From contig JAFWDF010000081.1 in assembly GCA_017534025.1 (NCBI GenBank), positions 1 to 22,128 of the forward strand: a stretch of 22,128 nt of DNA. The letters run 5' to 3'. A program made the position numbers and the translations under genes. Numbering within the stretch: position 1 is the first letter of the stretch; each line of letters starts with the position of its first letter. This document shows, in pieces, positions 1 to 6,814 of the stretch. This DNA is from Bacillota bacterium (GTDB taxonomy: Bacteria > Bacillota > Clostridia > Peptostreptococcales > Anaerovoracaceae). A model generated the notes under the pieces. That model was not told the origin of the DNA, searched no databases, and saw nothing but the letters and a program-made list of their open reading frames with translations.

Positions 1-651
1 CACCTTATGGAATATTTGCCGGCGCAGATTGCGGCCCATGGAAGCGCCGACGCCCGACGCCAGGTAACTGATCATGATCGGTGTGATAAGCATGAGCAGC
101 GTAATCAGAAGCATTTTCAGCCCGACACGCCACATGTATGCCATCTGCACATGGTTCATGTCCATGCCTGCCCGTTTATCACAGCCGGCGGCGTACGCAG
201 ATCCCATGGAAAACAGCAGGGAGGATCCCATCGTCTCCTCCATGGCTTCCACTCTGGCGCGGAGCGCTGCCATATCCGCTTCCGGCTGCATGCCGGATGC
301 CGCCATATAATTCATTAATACCGGAACCTGCAGAATGGCATCTCTGCGGTCCAGTTCTTCCTCTTTCTGAGCCTTTCGGATCAGCGCGCTGCTTTCACCG
401 GATGGTTCATAGGAATCTTCCCAGACAGCTGCTTCCTCCGGAGTCATAAACGTACGCGCCGTTTCATAATCCTCCGGCAGAATCTGTTCCGGCAGGATAT
501 GATCGACCCCCCGGTTGGTAATGCCCACATCGATGATTTCCGATGTATACTGCGGAAGCGCCAGATCGCAGAACGCCATGACTGCCAGCAGCAGGGCGAT
601 CACAATAACAGTCTTCCAATAGGGCTTCAGATATTTTATAATTATTTTCAT
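1..651 (-). CDS. ABC exporter, permease N-terminal part (cut by window edge)
   Basis: The leftward frame opens with ATG at 651 and stays open to the window edge, giving 217 residues with no stop. The protein starts MKIIIKYLKPYWKTVI, followed by a first hydrophobic helix (about residues 13-30) and then DLALPQYTSEIIDVGITNRG. This is the typical start of a fused membrane/ATPase half-transporter of the EfrA/EfrB or YfiB/YfiC multidrug type. A charged extracytoplasmic stretch of about 100 residues follows, and then a second membrane segment with GASMGRNLRRQIFHKV, the usual approach to the first coupling helix. The ATPase domain would lie outside the window. The family exports drugs, lipids or peptides, usually as heterodimers; the substrate cannot be read. 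The extracytoplasmic loop between helices 1 and 2 is long, as in EfrA-like proteins. Confidence 0.85.
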   Translation of the reverse strand, partial: MKIIIKYLKPYWKTVIVIALLLAVMAFCDLALPQYTSEIIDVGITNRGVDHILPEQILPEDYETARTFMTPEEAAVWEDSYEPSGESSALIRKAQKEEELDRRDAILQVPVLMNYMAASGMQPEADMAALRARVEAMEETMGSSLLFSMGSAYAAGCDKRAGMDMNHVQMAYMWRVGLKMLLITLLMLITPIMISYLASGVGASMGRNLRRQIFHKV

Positions 652-680
652 AAAAGCCGTTCCCCTGTTTTCCCTTTTGA

Positions 681-724
681 AGCGTCCCCGCCGTGCTTTA
701 CTGTTTCACGGTTCGGGAGGCGCT
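681..724 (-). promoter_or_regulatory. leader hairpin upstream of ABC exporter gene
   Basis: On the leftward strand the leader can fold into an interrupted stem: AGCG and CCC on one side, CCGTG/CACGG in the centre, then GGGG and CGCT. The apical loop is about 11 nt. It lies between the predicted promoter (742-771) and the start codon at 651. No T tract follows, so it is not an intrinsic terminator. It could affect mRNA stability or translation; no known riboswitch class is recognised. Confidence 0.35.
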
Positions 725-741
725 GAAAATGAATGCCAATT

Positions 742-771
742 ATTATACCACAAATGGTGAATGGTAAACAA
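742..771 (-). promoter_or_regulatory. predicted sigma-A promoter for the ABC exporter gene
   Basis: Leftward -35 TTGTTT (771-766), an 18-bp spacer and a perfect -10 TATAAT (747-742). The spacer contains the near-repeat ATGGTGA/ATGGTAA on the opposite strand, a possible operator. The predicted leader is about 85 nt. The element overlaps the region just upstream of the rightward gene at 787, so the two genes are divergently arranged. Confidence 0.6.
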
Positions 772-786
772 GATTTGAGGTTTAGA

Positions 787-1425
787 ATGCGTTTGGAACT
801 GGATCATTTTTATATTGGCGATTCCTGCGGCGGCCAGCAGGAATGGTTCACAGAATTCATGATGAATAAAGGCGGATGCGGCTGTGTGACCGCCTGTGAC
901 AGCTGCATTTCCATGAGCCGTTTTCCGGGTCTTGAAAAGCTGTATCCTTTTTTGGACCGCCCCCTGACCAGGCAGGCCTACCTGGACTTTTCCCAGATCA
1001 TGAAACCGTACCTGAAACCGCGGAAAACCGGGATCGACCGGCTGGATATCTATATCGACGGTTTCACTGCCTACCTGCGCGACCATGGAGTGGACGGGCT
1101 GACGCTGGATGGTTTCGAGGGAACGAATCCGGTTCATGAAGCGGTGAATGCCGTAGAACGGCAGCTGGAGAAAGGCTTCCCGATCCCGTACCTGCTGCTG
1201 CTTCACCGGGATCCGGTTTTTGACGATTACCAGTGGCACTGGTTTCTGCTGACCGGCCTGGACCGGCCGGATCCGGATTCTGCTGCCGGCGCGCAGGTAA
1301 AAGCAGTCACGTACGGAAAGGGTGTGTGGATGGATTTCACCCGGCTCTGGAACACCGGACACCGCCGGAAAGGCGGCATGATTCTGTTTGATCGTCCACC
1401 GAAACAGGAAGGAACGAAAAGATGA
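787..1425 (+). CDS. peptidase C39-like hypothetical protein
   Basis: 212 residues from ATG at 787, chosen because GAGG (777-780) sits 6 nt upstream. In-frame ATGs at 733 and 754 lack a comparable site and overlap the divergent promoter. The N-terminal motif has Q17/Q18 followed by GGCGCVTACDSC (Cys31, Cys33). A later YQWHWFLLTGLD has His151 on a hydrophobic strand, and an Asn/Asp-rich turn lies near the C-terminus (WMDFTRLWNTG). The order Gln, Cys, His, Asn/Asp fits the papain-like C39 fold, so it may be a cysteine peptidase or an inactive relative. The catalytic assignment is inference. There is no signal peptide or membrane segment. It overlaps the AlkD gene by 4 nt (ATGA), implying translational coupling. 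No substrate is known to me. Confidence 0.75.
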   Translation: MRLELDHFYIGDSCGGQQEWFTEFMMNKGGCGCVTACDSCISMSRFPGLEKLYPFLDRPLTRQAYLDFSQIMKPYLKPRKTGIDRLDIYIDGFTAYLRDHGVDGLTLDGFEGTNPVHEAVNAVERQLEKGFPIPYLLLLHRDPVFDDYQWHWFLLTGLDRPDPDSAAGAQVKAVTYGKGVWMDFTRLWNTGHRRKGGMILFDRPPKQEGTKR

Positions 1426-2111
1426 ACGAAGAAATCAGAAAGGAATTGTTCCGCTTACAGGACACCAAATACCGGGATTTCCAGGGAAAGATGATCCCAA
1501 CCGTCCCGCCGGATACGATTATTGGCGTCCGGACGCCCGCGCTGCGCAAATACGCAAAGCAGCTGTCAAAAACAGATGCTGCAAAAGAGTTTCTGCAGGC
1601 TCTTCCGCATGCGTATTTCGACGAAAACCAGCTGCATGCCTTTATCATCTCGGAGATGAAGGATTACGGCACATGCATTGCGGAAGTCGACCGGTTTCTC
1701 CCCTATGTCGATAACTGGGCTACCTGCGACCAGATGTCGCCGAAGATATTCAAAAAGCACAAAGAAGACCTGCTTCAGAACATCCGGAAATGGATCGCCT
1801 CCGAAAAAACCTATACCGTCCGCTTTGCCATCGGGATGCTGATGGAGCATTTCCTGGACGAAGATTTTTCCGGCGAATATCCGGAGATGGCCGCAGCTGT
1901 CCGTTCCGATGAATATTACATTAACATGATGACTGCCTGGTATTTCGCCACGGCCCTTGCAAAACAATATGACGCGGTTCTGCCTTATCTGGAAAACCGG
2001 AAGCTGGATCCGTGGACACACAACAGGACGATTCAGAAAGCAGTGGAAAGCAGGCGGATCACGGCCGAACAGAAAGCCTTTCTGAAAACGCTGAAAATAC
2101 CCCGCCAGTGA
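1422..2111 (+). CDS. AlkD-like DNA alkylation repair protein
   Basis: 229 residues, all-helical, matching the DNA_alkylation (PF08713) HEAT-like family, whose characterised members (AlkD) remove positively charged N3- or N7-alkylated purines without base flipping. Key landmarks are GVRTPALRKYAK (35-46), VDNWATCDQ (96-104) with the Trp99/Asp103 pair matching the family's catalytic W-x3-D, AWYFATALAK (172-181) with a second conserved Trp, and DPWTHNRTIQKAVESRR (196-212). Length and motif order are normal for the family. Start and stop overlap the C39-like gene as ATGA, so both are probably one transcript; why a peptidase-like protein is paired with a glycosylase is unknown. It ends in TGA at 2111, about 180 nt before panC. 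Confidence 0.9.
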   Translation: MNEEIRKELFRLQDTKYRDFQGKMIPTVPPDTIIGVRTPALRKYAKQLSKTDAAKEFLQALPHAYFDENQLHAFIISEMKDYGTCIAEVDRFLPYVDNWATCDQMSPKIFKKHKEDLLQNIRKWIASEKTYTVRFAIGMLMEHFLDEDFSGEYPEMAAAVRSDEYYINMMTAWYFATALAKQYDAVLPYLENRKLDPWTHNRTIQKAVESRRITAEQKAFLKTLKIPRQ

Positions 2112-2144
2112 CGGATGCACCGTATTGACAGAACGCATAATCAG

Positions 2145-2161
2145 CGATAAAATTTTTATCG
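2145..2161. repeat. AT-rich palindrome after the alkD-like gene
   Basis: Inverted repeat CGATAAA / TTTATCG with a 3-nt centre, 33 nt after the alkD-like stop. The right arm is T-rich, but no separate T tract follows, so a terminator role is possible and not established. It could also be a protein-binding site. Confidence 0.35.
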
Positions 2162-2215
2162 GCCCCGCGTCCGGACGGAATGCCGGGAGCTTTTCATTAA
2201 TATTAGTTTTTATTT

Positions 2216-2268
2216 CATTAACACTTTTAATGGTCAGGACGGTATTAACGTTAATAATATTGTATAAA
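2216..2268 (+). promoter_or_regulatory. panC promoter region with two inverted repeats (putative operators)
   Basis: The -10-like TATAAA is at 2263-2268, with no convincing -35. Just upstream is a perfect 14-bp palindrome TATTAACGTTAATA (2243-2256), occupying the position a -35/spacer would take. A second inverted repeat CATTAA-N5-TTAATG lies at 2216-2232. Both share a TTAA core. This is a plausible site for a repressor or activator of panC. I do not recognise the regulator, and no riboswitch fold is apparent in the short leader. Confidence 0.5.
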
Positions 2269-2291
2269 CTGTACCGGAACCGGAGGAAAAC

Positions 2292-3146
2292 ATGAGTATC
2301 AGAATTATTTCAGATCCCGCTGTTGTGCAGGCGAAAGCCAGAGAATGGAAAGCAGCCGGCGAAACGATCGGCATTGTCCCGACGATGGGATTCCTGCACG
2401 ACGGACACAGAAGTCTTATCACCAGAGCCGTTGAACAGAACGATCACGTAATCGTCAGCGTATTTGTCAATCCGATCCAGTTCGGACCGAATGAAGATCT
2501 CGACAAGTATCCGCGGGACCTGGACGCCGATGCCGCCATGTGCGAAGCAGAGGGCGCCGATATCGTATTCCATCCGGAACCGTCCGATATGTACGGAGAA
2601 TATTTTTCCACCCATGTGGAAGTCGATGATATCACCAGTGTGCTCTGCGGCGCTTCCCGGCCGGGACACTTCCGCGGCGTGACCACGGTCTGCAACAAGC
2701 TGTTTAATATTTCCAAGGCGGACCGGGCTTACTTCGGGGAAAAGGATGCGCAGCAGCTGGCAGTAATCCGCCGCATGGTCAGAGATCTGAACATGGATCT
2801 GGAGATCGTCGGCTGTCCGATCGTCCGCGAAGAGGATGGTCTGGCACGCAGCTCCAGAAATAAATATCTGAATCCGGAGGAGCGCAAAGCCGCTGTTATT
2901 CTGAGCAAGTCCCTGAACAAGGGCAAAGCTCTGCTGGACAGCGGAGAACGCAGCGCGCAGGCCTTGATTGATACGATCACTGCAGAGCTGAAGACCGAAC
3001 CGATGTCCGATATCGAATACGTTTCCGTAGTGGATTCCATCACCCTGAAGGATGTGGAAGGCGACATTACAGCACCTGTGCTCGTGGCTATCGCTGTTCG
3101 CATCGGCAGCACAAGACTCATCGACAATTTCTCGTACGAAGTCTGA
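2292..3146 (+). CDS. panC: pantothenate synthetase (pantoate--beta-alanine ligase)
   Basis: 284 residues, normal length. The enzyme condenses pantoate and beta-alanine with ATP to make pantothenate, the precursor of coenzyme A, in the cytoplasm. Signature elements are all present: IVPTMGFLHDGH (HIGH-like nucleotide site), VSVFVNPIQFGPNEDLDKYPR, RPGHFRGVTTVCNKLF, YFGEKDAQQLAVIRRM, and REEDGLARSSRNKYL (KMSKS-like loop), then the C-terminal lid domain ending IDNFSYEV. The start is supported by GGAGG at 2282-2286, 5 nt before ATG. panB and panD are not adjacent, unlike the common panBCD cluster; the downstream neighbour is a MATE exporter. Expression is probably controlled at the palindromic region upstream. 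Confidence 0.97.
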   Translation: MSIRIISDPAVVQAKAREWKAAGETIGIVPTMGFLHDGHRSLITRAVEQNDHVIVSVFVNPIQFGPNEDLDKYPRDLDADAAMCEAEGADIVFHPEPSDMYGEYFSTHVEVDDITSVLCGASRPGHFRGVTTVCNKLFNISKADRAYFGEKDAQQLAVIRRMVRDLNMDLEIVGCPIVREEDGLARSSRNKYLNPEERKAAVILSKSLNKGKALLDSGERSAQALIDTITAELKTEPMSDIEYVSVVDSITLKDVEGDITAPVLVAIAVRIGSTRLIDNFSYEV

Positions 3147-3152
3147 TAATGC

Positions 3153-3192
3153 ACCGGGTTCTGCGCAGGCGGCCGCCTGCGCGGGAGCCGGT
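3153..3192. repeat. strong GC-rich hairpin between panC and MATE gene
   Basis: A perfect 20-bp palindrome (arms GCGCAGGCGG and CCGCCTGCGC, 3163-3182) is flanked by ACCGG (3153-3157) and CCGGT (3188-3192), giving a long stem. No T tract follows on either strand, so it is not a standard intrinsic terminator. Lying between panC and the MATE Shine-Dalgarno, it may be an mRNA stability or processing element that sets unequal expression of the two genes. Confidence 0.6.
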
Positions 3193-3209
3193 TACTGGAG
3201 TTAATAACA

Positions 3210-4559
3210 TTGAACGAAAAGAACCTATTTACCAGCGGGCCCATTCTGGGTCCGCTGATCCGTTTTTCACTGCCGGTTCTGCTGGCATTGTTTCTGCAGG
3301 CGCTCTACGGCGCCGTCGACCTGTTTGTCGTGGGCAAATTCGCCACGGCCATGGATGTCTCCGGCGTTGCAATCGGCTCCCAGCTCATGACGACCATTAC
3401 CAATCTGATCAGCTCGTTTTCCATGGGCACGACGATTCTGCTCGGAAGAAAGATCGGAGAAGGCGACCGGGACTCCGGCGGACGGATCATCGGCACCAGC
3501 ATCATCATGTTTCTGACCGCGGGCCTGTTCCTCAGTGTGCTGGTCCCGCTTCTGTCCGGCAGCCTGGCATCCGTTATGCAGGCGCCGGAGGAATCCTTTG
3601 ATACCGCGCGCCGGTATATCCTGATCTGCGGTGCCGGCTCCGTGATGATCGTCGCGTACAATGCCATTGGAAGTGTCATGCGCGGACTGGGGGATTCCAA
3701 CACCCCGCTGATGACCGTGGCCATCGCCGCCGTTGTGAATATTGCAGGCGATCTGATTCTCATAGCCGGTCTGCACATGGGAGCCATGGGAGCCGCTCTG
3801 GCAACCGTCATCGCCCAGACCGTCAGCGTGATCATTTCCCTGCTCGTATTGAGCCGCCGGAAACTGCCTTTCACACTGACCAGAAAGGAACTGCGGATAG
3901 AAAAACCGTTTATGCGTAAGATCATCCGCCTCGGCACACCCATTGCGCTGCAGGATCTGCTGGTGGGGATGTCTTTCCTCATCCTGCTTGCCATCGTGAA
4001 TACACTGGGCCTGATCTCTTCTGCCGGTGTGGGCGTCGCGGTCAAGGTCTGCGCGTTCATTATGCTGGCACCGCTTGCGTTCATGCAGTCCATGAGCGCC
4101 TATGTTGCGCAGAATTACGGGGCAGGCCGGATCGACCGGGCCATGAAGGGCCTGAAGATTGCCATCGGCATCTCCGTGCTCTTCGGCTTCTGCATGTTCT
4201 GGCTGTCGTTTTTCCACGGCGATCTTCTCTGTTCGGTTTTCAGCAGCGATCCGGACGTCATCGCTGCCGGATACGACTATCTGAAAGCCTATGCCATCGA
4301 CTGCCTGCTCACCTGCTTCCTGTTCTGTTTCATCGGCTTCTACAACGGCCTCGGGTATACAGGATTTGTGATGCTGCAGGGAATCAGCGCCGCATTCCTC
4401 ATCCGCATCCCGTTCGCCTGGCTGATGTGCCGGATGACCGGCCGCCTGTTTTATATCGGCCTCGGCATTCCGTGTTCAACGGTCTTTCAGATCACACTCT
4501 GTTTCCTTTTCTTTGCATATATTAAAAAGAACCGCTCCAGCGCGCTGTATCTTGAATAA
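3210..4559 (+). CDS. MATE family efflux transporter (TTG start)
   Basis: 449 residues with about twelve hydrophobic helices in two halves, the MATE (multidrug and toxic compound extrusion) pattern. The N-terminus GPILGPLIRFSLPVLLALFLQALYG leads into VDLFVVGKF, and the second half restarts near residue 235 with FMRKIIRLGTPIALQDLL. Both are standard landmarks; GVAIGSQL, NAIGSVMRGLGDSNTPL and AYVAQNYGAGR are further family motifs. Members use Na+ or H+ gradients to export cationic compounds; substrate unknown. No ATG lies near the N-terminus. TTG at 3210 is used because GGAG (3197-3200) sits 9 nt upstream and the residues from there align with the family start. The coding end forms the left arm of the terminator. 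Confidence 0.93.
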   Translation: MNEKNLFTSGPILGPLIRFSLPVLLALFLQALYGAVDLFVVGKFATAMDVSGVAIGSQLMTTITNLISSFSMGTTILLGRKIGEGDRDSGGRIIGTSIIMFLTAGLFLSVLVPLLSGSLASVMQAPEESFDTARRYILICGAGSVMIVAYNAIGSVMRGLGDSNTPLMTVAIAAVVNIAGDLILIAGLHMGAMGAALATVIAQTVSVIISLLVLSRRKLPFTLTRKELRIEKPFMRKIIRLGTPIALQDLLVGMSFLILLAIVNTLGLISSAGVGVAVKVCAFIMLAPLAFMQSMSAYVAQNYGAGRIDRAMKGLKIAIGISVLFGFCMFWLSFFHGDLLCSVFSSDPDVIAAGYDYLKAYAIDCLLTCFLFCFIGFYNGLGYTGFVMLQGISAAFLIRIPFAWLMCRMTGRLFYIGLGIPCSTVFQITLCFLFFAYIKKNRSSALYLE

Positions 4560-4584
4560 CAGCGCGCAGAGCGGCTTTTCTTTT
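4521..4584. terminator. bidirectional intrinsic terminator
   Basis: Stem CCGCTC/GAGCGG (4532-4537 with 4569-4574) continues into GCGCGCTG/CAGCGCGC (4540-4547 with 4560-4567) around a 12-nt loop. Rightward it is followed by TTTTCTTTT (4576-4584). Read leftward it is followed by TTCTTTTTAAT (4531-4521). It ends the MATE transcript and the leftward cytidylate-kinase-like transcript. The MATE stop codon lies in the loop. Confidence 0.9.
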
Positions 4585-4654
4585 CCTTTAAATCATTTTC
4601 ACCCGGGCAGCCGGCCTGCCTTTACCGGCGTCAGGCTATCCCTGCCGCAGCCGG

Positions 4655-5275
4655 TCAGTCTTCCTCTGCCGTCCGGACACTCTTCACACGCTTCGCCAGC
4701 TCCACGATGATATCCGTGCAGCCGTCCACACCGAACAAGCTGCTGTTCAGGCAAAGGCTGTAGTTGGAGGAAGCGCCCCATTCCCGGTCGGTATAGTAAC
4801 GGTAATTCCGGCTTCTGGAACGGTCTACCTCTGCCAGACGCTTCACCGGATTGTCCGGCGTGTCGTGATAAACATTCTGTATGCGCTTGATCTTGTCCAG
4901 ATCATTTCCGTGCACAAAGATATGCAGGGCATCCCGCCGGTCCTTCAGAATATAGTCCGAACACCGGCCGACAATAACACAAGGGCCTTCGTCCGCCAGC
5001 TCCCGGATGATTTTTCTCTGAATCGACCAGAGATAATCCTCCGCGGACATGCCGTTAAACGTCATGCCGGAGAACGGAAGCGAAAGGAAATTGCTCATAC
5101 TGCGCTGTTCACCGTATTTTTTAATGAAGGATTCCGCAAACCCGGTTTCTTCCGCTGCTCTTGCAATCAGTTCCTTATCATAAAAGGCCCAGCCCAGCTG
5201 TTCCGCGACCTGCTGCCCGATGGCCCGTCCGCCGCTGCCGTATTCCCGGCTGATAGTAATGATTTTAATGCTCAT
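4655..5275 (-). CDS. cytidylate kinase-like family protein
   Basis: 206 residues from ATG at 5275, chosen because AGGAGGG lies 6-8 nt upstream and the protein then begins MSIKIITISREYGSGGRAIG, the P-loop of the cytidylate-kinase-like family (PF13189). The frame could extend further upstream, but that part has no family similarity. Other landmarks are YDKELIARAAEETGF and CVIVGRCSDYIL, plus the Arg-rich lid (DRSRSRNYRYYTDREWG). True Cmk is separate in most Clostridia. This family is common and mostly uncharacterised there, so phosphorylation of CMP/dCMP or another small molecule is inferred from fold only. It is the last gene of the leftward run, 26 nt after the HAD gene, and ends before the bidirectional terminator. 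Confidence 0.88.
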   Translation of the reverse strand: MSIKIITISREYGSGGRAIGQQVAEQLGWAFYDKELIARAAEETGFAESFIKKYGEQRSMSNFLSLPFSGMTFNGMSAEDYLWSIQRKIIRELADEGPCVIVGRCSDYILKDRRDALHIFVHGNDLDKIKRIQNVYHDTPDNPVKRLAEVDRSRSRNYRYYTDREWGASSNYSLCLNSSLFGVDGCTDIIVELAKRVKSVRTAEED

Positions 5276-5301
5276 GCTGTCCCTCCTGTCTGCTTCCATA
5301 T

Positions 5302-5979
5302 TTACTGCATGCATGTCCAGATATCTTCCGGCTTTTCCGCCAGCACTTCCGCGCCGGCTTCGAGAAGCTCTTCTCTGCCGCGGAATCCCCACAGACAGAT
5401 AATGCTGCCGGTTCCCGCGTTCTCCGCTGTTTTTACATCCACATCCGAGTCACCGATGTACACCGTTCTCTCCGGTACCGCGCCCAGCTGCTCCATGATT
5501 TCGTGCACAGCTGCCGGGTCCGGTTTCTTCGGAACACCTTCCCGCTGCCCCAGAACCACCTCAAATACATCTCCGAAATGTGCTTTTATCAGGTCTTTCA
5601 CCGCCTGATCATATTTATTGGAAAGCACCGCCAGACGGCAGCCTTCCCGGCGCAGTTTTTCCACCAGCTCCGGAATACCGTCATACGTGCAGGTCCGGTC
5701 ATTCACATGTTCGCTGTAATAACGGCGGTAGCATTGAAAAATCGCCTCAAATGTATCCGCATCTACCGGATCCTTTCCGAACCGTTCTTCAAAAGCCGGA
5801 CCGTACACGCTTTTCATCATGAGATTCCGTACGCCCCGGCCGATGTACCGCCGGACCGTATCGAGATCCAGCTGCGGCAGGCCGTACTGCGCCAGTGCGT
5901 AATTGTCCGCTGCGGCCAGGTCCTCCAGTGTATTCAGCAGGGTCCCGTCCAGATCAAATATCACTGTATCGTATTTCAT
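5302..5979 (-). CDS. HAD superfamily hydrolase, phosphoglycolate phosphatase-like
   Basis: 225 residues. HAD motif I is FDLDGTLLNT (nucleophile Asp9, acid/base Asp11), motif II is LAVLSNK, motif III includes VPKKPDP (Lys), and motif IV is YIGDSDVDVKTAENAG. An alpha-helical cap (about residues 15-80) places it with the Gph/PGP subclass, which dephosphorylates phosphoglycolate or other small sugar phosphates; the true substrate cannot be told from sequence. Its ATG overlaps the tlyA stop as ATGA, so it is translationally coupled to tlyA. In many Clostridia the genes after dxs-tlyA are nadK, argR and recN; here this phosphatase and the kinase-like gene take their place. Confidence 0.9.
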   Translation of the reverse strand: MKYDTVIFDLDGTLLNTLEDLAAADNYALAQYGLPQLDLDTVRRYIGRGVRNLMMKSVYGPAFEERFGKDPVDADTFEAIFQCYRRYYSEHVNDRTCTYDGIPELVEKLRREGCRLAVLSNKYDQAVKDLIKAHFGDVFEVVLGQREGVPKKPDPAAVHEIMEQLGAVPERTVYIGDSDVDVKTAENAGTGSIICLWGFRGREELLEAGAEVLAEKPEDIWTCMQ

Positions 5980-6812
5980 TTCAAACCTTTCAGCGCTTCG
6001 TGGGCTTCTGCCACAACCCGCTCAATCGTTTCCGGAAAATCCATCGGCTCTCCCGGCCGGATCCCCTCTTCTTCCACACAGCCCGGCATGGCCAGCATCA
6101 TCAGATACTCGATGTTGCCCTTGGCACCGGTAACCGGTGAATAGCTGAGTCCGTACACCGTCAGGCCGCTTTCCTGCGCATAGTCCGCCACCCGTCGTAT
6201 CACTTCCCTGTGCACAGCCGGATCCCGGACGATGCCACCCTTACTGACCTGCTCCCGGCCCGCTTCAAACTGCGGCTTCACCAGGCAGACCAGACAGGCG
6301 TTCTCTTTCAATAATTTTACCACGACCGGGAAAATCAGTCGAAGGGAAATGAAAGAAACATCAATGGACGCAAAATCCAGGGGTTCCTCAATACTTTCCG
6401 GGTCCAGATACCGGAAATTCACTTTTTCCATGTTGATGACCCGGTCATCGTTGCGGAGCTTCCAGTCCAGCTGTCCGTAGCCGACATCTACGGCGTATAC
6501 TTTTTCCGCGCCGCGCTGCAGCATACAGTCCGTGAATCAGCCTGTGGAAGCGCCGATATCCATCGCCGACGCACCGCGCAGATCGATGACGAAGGTGTTG
6601 AGCGCCTTCTCCAGCTTCAAACCGCCCCGGCTGACATAAGGACAAGTGTCTCCGCGCAGTTCGATTTCCGCCTCGGTATCAATCATCGTACCGGCCTTGT
6701 CGTACATGCGGCCTCCGATATATACATCCCCTGCCATGATCGCCGCTTTTGCCCGCGAACGGGTGTCAAAAAATCCTTTTTCCACTAAAAGGACATCCAG
6801 TCTTTCTTTCAT
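5976..6812 (-). pseudogene. tlyA: tlyA, TlyA-family rRNA 2'-O-methyltransferase, interrupted by in-frame TGA
   Basis: TlyA enzymes methylate ribose 2'-OH of cytidines in 23S (and in some species 16S) rRNA. The N-terminal part (91 residues, ATG at 6812) is an S4 RNA-binding domain (MKERLDVLLVEKGFFDTRSRAKAA) reaching the SAM motif MDIGASTG. There a TGA (6539-6537) replaces the second Gly of the family motif DIGASTGGFTD. The same frame continues after the stop with FTDCMLQRG, VYAVDVGYGQLDWKLRND, KPQFEAGREQVSKGGIVRD and SPVTGAKGNIEYL, to TAG-free end at 5976, about 278 codons in all, normal length. A GGA to TGA single change explains it. No frameshift is present. A restart at ATG 6524 would lack the S4 domain and half the SAM site. 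It lies 2 nt after dxs and overlaps the HAD gene. Confidence 0.88.
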
Positions 6813-6814
6813 AA

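Noticed and set aside
2162..2291. Riboswitch in front of panC
   Set aside because: The leader after the predicted -10 is only about 20 nt and the upstream sequence is AT-rich short palindromes, better explained as DNA-binding sites.
4590..4654. Second terminator after the cytidylate-kinase-like gene
   Set aside because: GC-rich stretches could pair weakly (GCCTG/CAGGC), but no T tract follows leftward; the bidirectional stem at 4532-4574 is far stronger.
6537..6539. Recoding of TGA (selenocysteine, or UGA as glycine as in some candidate phyla)
   Set aside because: TGA ends several intact genes here (panC, mtnA, xseA, the alkD-like gene). I saw no obvious selenocysteine-insertion hairpin after the codon, though I did not fold the region by computation, and glycine is not replaced by Sec in this family.
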